Assembly (NCBI GenBank): GCA_045655005.1
Contig: JAZOOJ010000009.1
Span: forward strand, 56,778 to 120,777
Reading direction: 5' to 3'
DNA: 64,000 nt
Origin: UMGS1908 sp045655005
Lineage (GTDB): Bacteria > Bacillota > Clostridia > Christensenellales > UBA1242
In this document: piece by piece, positions 61,221 to 64,000 of the stretch
Numbering within the stretch: the stretch's first letter is position 1
Layout: the number at the start of each line of letters is the position of its first letter
Notes under the pieces: generated by a model
The model's database searches: none
Seen by the model: only the letters and a program-made list of their open reading frames with translations
Told to the model about the DNA's origin: nothing
Made by a program: the position numbers and the translations under genes

Positions 61221-62345
61221 GTGATTGAAGTTAAGCAGATAAAATCAAAAAAAGAGTTTAAAAAGTTTGTAAAATTCCCAACAGAATTATATAAAAATAA
61301 TCCATATTATGTTCCACCAATTGAATTAGATGAGTACAATTTGACAAATCCAAAGAAAAATGCTTCTTTTGATGATTGCGATGCGGTTTATTTTTTGGCA
61401 TACAAAGATGGAAAGGTTGTCGGCAGGGTTGCGGGTATTATTTGTAAACTTTATAATGAAAAGAATAATGCAAAGAGAGCACGCTTTTCAAGATTTGATT
61501 TGATTGACGATAGTGAGGTCGCAAAGGCATTGTTAACCGCTGTTGAAGAATGGGCAAAATGTATGGGAATGGAAGATATTCACGGTCCACTTGGCTTTAA
61601 TGACTTGGAAAGGGAGGGGCTTTTAACCTATGGATTTGATACAATAGGGACTTTTCAAGGTTCTTGGAATGCTGATTATTATGAAAAGCATATTGTAGAT
61701 AATGGCTATGAACCAGACGCAAGGTGGGTAGAGTGGCGAATTACTGTGCCAGAAATGATTGATGAGAAAGTCGATAGAATGGCAGGAGTAATTGAAAGGC
61801 GCTATGGTTTCCACGAAAAACAATTTAAAAACACTAAGGAGATAATAAGTAAATACGGGAAAGAGATATTTGAAGTCCTTGATGAATCGTTTGCTCCACT
61901 TTATGGAACAATGCCATTTAATGATAAGCTTGTAAAGCAAACAATAGATTTATTTAAATTGATTATAAATAAGGATTATGTGTCAATTGTGTTTGACAAG
62001 GAAGACAAAGTTGCTGGATTTGGAGTCGCTTATCCGTCAATGGCACGTGCGATGCAAAAAGGAAAGGGAAGATTTTTGCCGTTTGGAATTTTTCATATGT
62101 TGCACGATATTTGCAAACCTAAATATTTAGAGTTGGCACTTATTGGCGTAAAACCAAAATATCAACATATGGGTGTAACCGCTATAATTATTAAAAACAT
62201 GTTAGAAAGAATAAAAAAGAATAACATTATTTATGCAGATACTGGTTGTCAACTTGAAGACAATAAAGCTGTAATTAATGCTCTGGATATGCTTCCTCGT
62301 GAATTGGTGCGAAAAAAAGTATGTTTTTTGAAAAAATTAAAATAA
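61221..62345 (+). CDS. GNAT-like N-acetyltransferase family protein
   Basis: A 374-aa protein related throughout to the truncated gene at 1-834. Shared blocks are FPTELYKNNPYYVPP, FLAYKDGKVVGRVAGII, GPLGFNDLEREGLL, DESFAPLYGTMPFN and, here only because the other is cut, ALIGVKPKYQHMGVTAIIIKNML, which looks like the acetyl-CoA-binding motif of GNAT enzymes. I use GTG 61221 (AAGGGG upstream, and this start aligns with the paralog) rather than GTG 61212. Substrate unknown. Its promoter and terminator mark it as monocistronic. Confidence 0.8.
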   Translation: MIEVKQIKSKKEFKKFVKFPTELYKNNPYYVPPIELDEYNLTNPKKNASFDDCDAVYFLAYKDGKVVGRVAGIICKLYNEKNNAKRARFSRFDLIDDSEVAKALLTAVEEWAKCMGMEDIHGPLGFNDLEREGLLTYGFDTIGTFQGSWNADYYEKHIVDNGYEPDARWVEWRITVPEMIDEKVDRMAGVIERRYGFHEKQFKNTKEIISKYGKEIFEVLDESFAPLYGTMPFNDKLVKQTIDLFKLIINKDYVSIVFDKEDKVAGFGVAYPSMARAMQKGKGRFLPFGIFHMLHDICKPKYLELALIGVKPKYQHMGVTAIIIKNMLERIKKNNIIYADTGCQLEDNKAVINALDMLPRELVRKKVCFLKKLK

Positions 62346-62372
62346 TTATGCTTTCATAATGAATAATATCGA

Positions 62373-62412
62373 AAAAACTTCACAATAATTAGATTGTGAA
62401 GTTTTTTTTGCT
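62373..62412 (+). terminator. Terminator of the GNAT-like gene
   Basis: AACTTCACAAT pairs with ATTGTGAAGTT across a six-base loop, followed by eight T residues. Confidence 0.92.
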
Positions 62413-62446
62413 ATTTTTGTTATATTTGTGTCATTTATGCTTATTT

Positions 62447-62592
62447 CACGACAAATTTTATAAAGGAAAGCACTTTTTTGAGGACATTTAAAGTTTATCG
62501 CAAGTTTAAGCCTGTTAAAGACATAAATATACAAAAATATACAGAACAAATTGTCGTTGCAGATGTTAGACTTGAAAGCACGTTCGACAAAA
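62447..62592 (+). promoter_or_regulatory. Three Spo0A-box-like sites upstream of spo0A
   Basis: The ten-base match TTTTGTCGAA lies on the minus strand (62592-62583). Seven-base cores TTTGTCG (minus, 62455-62449) and TTGTCGT (plus, 62551-62557) lie further up. Their spacing upstream of the spo0A start fits autoregulation by Spo0A, as known in B. subtilis. I see no convincing sigma-A hexamer pair in the interval. Confidence 0.5.
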
Positions 62593-62630
62593 CGGAGCGA
62601 AAATTTTATTTTTATAAGGAGGAAGTATGA
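62478..62630 (+). CDS. Possible 50-aa protein translationally coupled to spo0A
   Basis: An open frame of 50 codons from TTG 62478 (AAAGGA nine bases upstream) to TGA 62628, which overlaps the spo0A ATG as ATGA. The product would be small and basic (FKVYRKFKPVKDINIQKY, then VVADVRLESTFDKTERKF). I recognise no family. The coupled overlap and the mixed codon third positions support a gene. The unusual start, the Spo0A-box-like sites inside the frame and the lack of known homologs argue against it. Confidence 0.35.
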   Translation: MRTFKVYRKFKPVKDINIQKYTEQIVVADVRLESTFDKTERKFYFYKEEV

Positions 62631-63370
62631 AAAAACATACTGTCATGATAATCGATAATCAAGAGGAGTGTCGTAAGTTAAGTAAAGCATTTGAGGATAT
62701 GGAACAATTGGAGGTCGTGGCGTGTTGCGTTGACGGTGAAGACGCTGTCGAGACTGCGGTAAGTTGTGAGCCTGATGTTATAGTAATGGATGTAATTTTA
62801 CCAGAGTGTGATGGATTTGATTTGCTTGCAAAGATTAGAGCGGAGGTCCCTAAAACTAAGTTCATTATGACATCGTTATTAAATTCGGGTTTTTATATCA
62901 ATAAGGCAATACAAATGGGTGTGTTTTATTATATGATAAAGCCTGTAGATTCAATATCATTATCAAGAAGAATTATTGAAGTGTGTACTGATGTTGACAG
63001 GCAAAACTTTAATAGAGAAAAATCATTGGAAGAAAAAATTACCAACATATTTATTACGGTGGGAATTCCTGCACATATCAAAGGTTATCAATTTTTAAGA
63101 GAGGCGATTAAGATTGCTGTTAAAAATCCACAAGTGATTAATTCAATCACTAAAAAACTCTATCCTTCAATCGCTGACCTTTATGACACAAGTGCAAGTA
63201 AGGTTGAAAGGGCAATTCGTCACGCAATTGAAGTTGCCTGGGATAAAGGTAAAATAGAGAATATAAATAGAGTATTTGGACTAAAAGTTTATGATACGCA
63301 CGAAAAACCAACAAACGGCGAGTTTATTGCGCTAGTCGCAGATAAAATGCTTTTAGAGGGCGGTATATAA
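62627..63370 (+). CDS. spo0A: Sporulation master regulator Spo0A
   Basis: A 247-aa response regulator that starts sporulation. The receiver has D10 in MIIDNQEE, phosphorylated D55 in VIVMDVILPECDGFD, T in FIMTSLL and K in MIKPVD. The C-terminal effector domain begins near 140 and carries the family signature recognition helix TSASKVERAIRHAIEVAWDKG, and ends TNGEFIALVADKMLL. Only one of the two usual N-terminal pocket aspartates is present (the residue before D10 is Ile). AAGGAGG lies before ATG 62627. Box-like sites upstream suggest autoregulation; spoIVB, the usual neighbour, is absent. Confidence 0.95.
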   Translation: MKKHTVMIIDNQEECRKLSKAFEDMEQLEVVACCVDGEDAVETAVSCEPDVIVMDVILPECDGFDLLAKIRAEVPKTKFIMTSLLNSGFYINKAIQMGVFYYMIKPVDSISLSRRIIEVCTDVDRQNFNREKSLEEKITNIFITVGIPAHIKGYQFLREAIKIAVKNPQVINSITKKLYPSIADLYDTSASKVERAIRHAIEVAWDKGKIENINRVFGLKVYDTHEKPTNGEFIALVADKMLLEGGI

Positions 63371-63396
63371 ATATTTTATAATCTTATAAAAAATAG

Positions 63397-63424
63397 TTGT
63401 AATTTTTATTCTTTTGTATATAAT
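63397..63424 (+). promoter_or_regulatory. Promoter of the acidic zinc-ribbon protein gene
   Basis: TTGTAA (63397-63402), 16-base spacer, TATAAT (63419-63424). The leader of about 75 bases can form a hairpin with arms AGTTGA and TCAACT. Confidence 0.6.
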
Positions 63425-63504
63425 AGTTGGCAGTTGACTACTATCTACAATTAGTAACATCAACTAAATCAAGTTACATATATATGCAAAGGAGACATAT
63501 AGCA

Positions 63505-64000
63505 ATGAAAAAACCTACCTACATTAAATGCCCAAGATGTGAATTAAACTACATTAAAAGTACTGATAGGTATTGCCCTGTTTGTATGGCAGAACTAAAA
63601 CTTGCAGGAGAACCATTTGGTGTGATTGGAGATGATGAAGATCTTGAACTTTGTCCAGTTTGTGGTCAAAACTTTATTTCACCAGACCAAAAAATGTGTG
63701 AAGACTGTAAGCGTCAAAATGATTATGAAGATGAAATGGAAGAAGTCAATGAAAAAGACGACTCAGAACAAGCAAGTATTGACGAATGGGAAGATGAGGA
63801 AACAAACTCTTCTGATGATGACATTGAATTGGTTCCTCTTTCATCTCTTGCAGACGATGAAGATTTTGATGATGACGACGAGAGCGAGGAAGAAGACAGC
63901 GATAGAATAAGCGGGGAAGATGAAGACGACTTCGAATATGATGACTTTGATGATGTTGACGAAGATGAAGACGATGAAGATGACTTCGACTACGAAGAAG
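63505..64000 (+). CDS. Acidic zinc-ribbon protein, cut by window edge
   Basis: Only the first 165 codons are in the window. The protein starts with two zinc ribbons (KCPRCELNY...YCPVCMAE and LCPVCGQNF...MCEDCKRQ), and from about residue 70 becomes an almost continuous run of Asp and Glu with some Ser, Phe and Tyr. The acidic tail continues past the window. AAAGGAG precedes ATG 63505. It is a cytoplasmic protein that may bind nucleic acid or a basic partner, and I do not recognise a family. It stands behind spo0A with its own promoter. Confidence 0.75.
   Translation, partial: MKKPTYIKCPRCELNYIKSTDRYCPVCMAELKLAGEPFGVIGDDEDLELCPVCGQNFISPDQKMCEDCKRQNDYEDEMEEVNEKDDSEQASIDEWEDEETNSSDDDIELVPLSSLADDEDFDDDDESEEEDSDRISGEDEDDFEYDDFDDVDEDEDDEDDFDYEE

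Noticed and set aside
63626..63910. 94-codon Met/Lys-rich frame at the right end
   Set aside because: Frame-shifted shadow of the acidic zinc-ribbon gene that starts at 63505 with a good ribosome site.
1..64000. Recoding of TGA as an amino acid
   Set aside because: Several genes end at TGA in coupled overlaps (15352, 57716, 62630) exactly where their families or neighbours require it.

Overview
The window looks like chromosomal DNA of an anaerobic, endospore-forming, AT-rich Bacillota of class Clostridia, probably an uncultured gut lineage. The evidence is: spoIIAA-spoIIAB-sigF, spoVB and spo0A; an oxygen-sensitive pyruvate formate-lyase pair; a threonyl T-box leader; Shine-Dalgarno AGGAG sites in front of most genes; and surface-protein types common in gut clostridia (InlB-like repeat, leucine-rich repeats, short collagen-like lipoprotein). 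TGA is used as an ordinary stop. I cannot name a genus.

Layout. 1-3.1 kb (minus strand): end-truncated GNAT protein, RlmD-type rRNA methyltransferase, membrane protein. 3.2-7.4 kb: InlB-like anchored protein, uracil-DNA glycosylase, surface protein with Ig-like region, membrane HtrA-like protease, acyl carrier protein, tRNA-Thr. 7.7-14.7 kb: GrpB-like protein, phospholipase C-like protein, pflA-pflB, and a P-loop kinase/CYTH fusion beside a stand-alone CYTH protein. 14.8-17 kb (minus): three genes resembling aminoglycoside-modifying enzymes, ending near tRNA-Val. 17-28.9 kb: metallo-hydrolase, tRNA-Met and tRNA-Glu, PAP2 phosphatase, SPFH/zinc-ribbon module, low-molecular-weight phosphatase with rpiB, and a CadC/CadA-type metal resistance operon with palindromic operators. 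28.9-34.5 kb (minus): cysteine-patterned leucine-rich-repeat protein, then a response regulator-histidine kinase-HtrA lipoprotein operon. 34.7-39.5 kb: macromolecular synthesis genes dnaG-rpoD-trmK plus a zinc-ribbon coiled-coil protein. 39.6-43.9 kb: three tandem paralogs of a family I do not recognise. 44-49.7 kb: membrane proteins, patatin, ComEC-like extracellular metallo-hydrolase. 49.7-56.7 kb: T-box and thrS, an intergenic region with several repeats, a surface lipoprotein, a degenerate shikimate-kinase-like protein, transketolase, isopentenyl-diphosphate isomerase. 56.8-64 kb: the sporulation block, ending in an acidic zinc-ribbon protein cut by the window edge.

How the genes work together. 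The spo genes supply the initiation regulator (Spo0A), the forespore sigma-F switch and a cortex precursor flippase. The two-component operon carries its own secreted protease, which suggests envelope-stress sensing. pflAB, transketolase, rpiB and idi cover fermentation, pentose phosphate and isoprenoid steps. Most remaining genes encode secreted or membrane proteins.

The least explained parts are the three tandem paralogs at 39.6-43.9 kb, the repeat-rich leader at 51.8-52.3 kb, the aminoglycoside-enzyme-like trio, the kinase/CYTH pair, and the region upstream of spo0A with Spo0A-box-like sites and a possible small gene.
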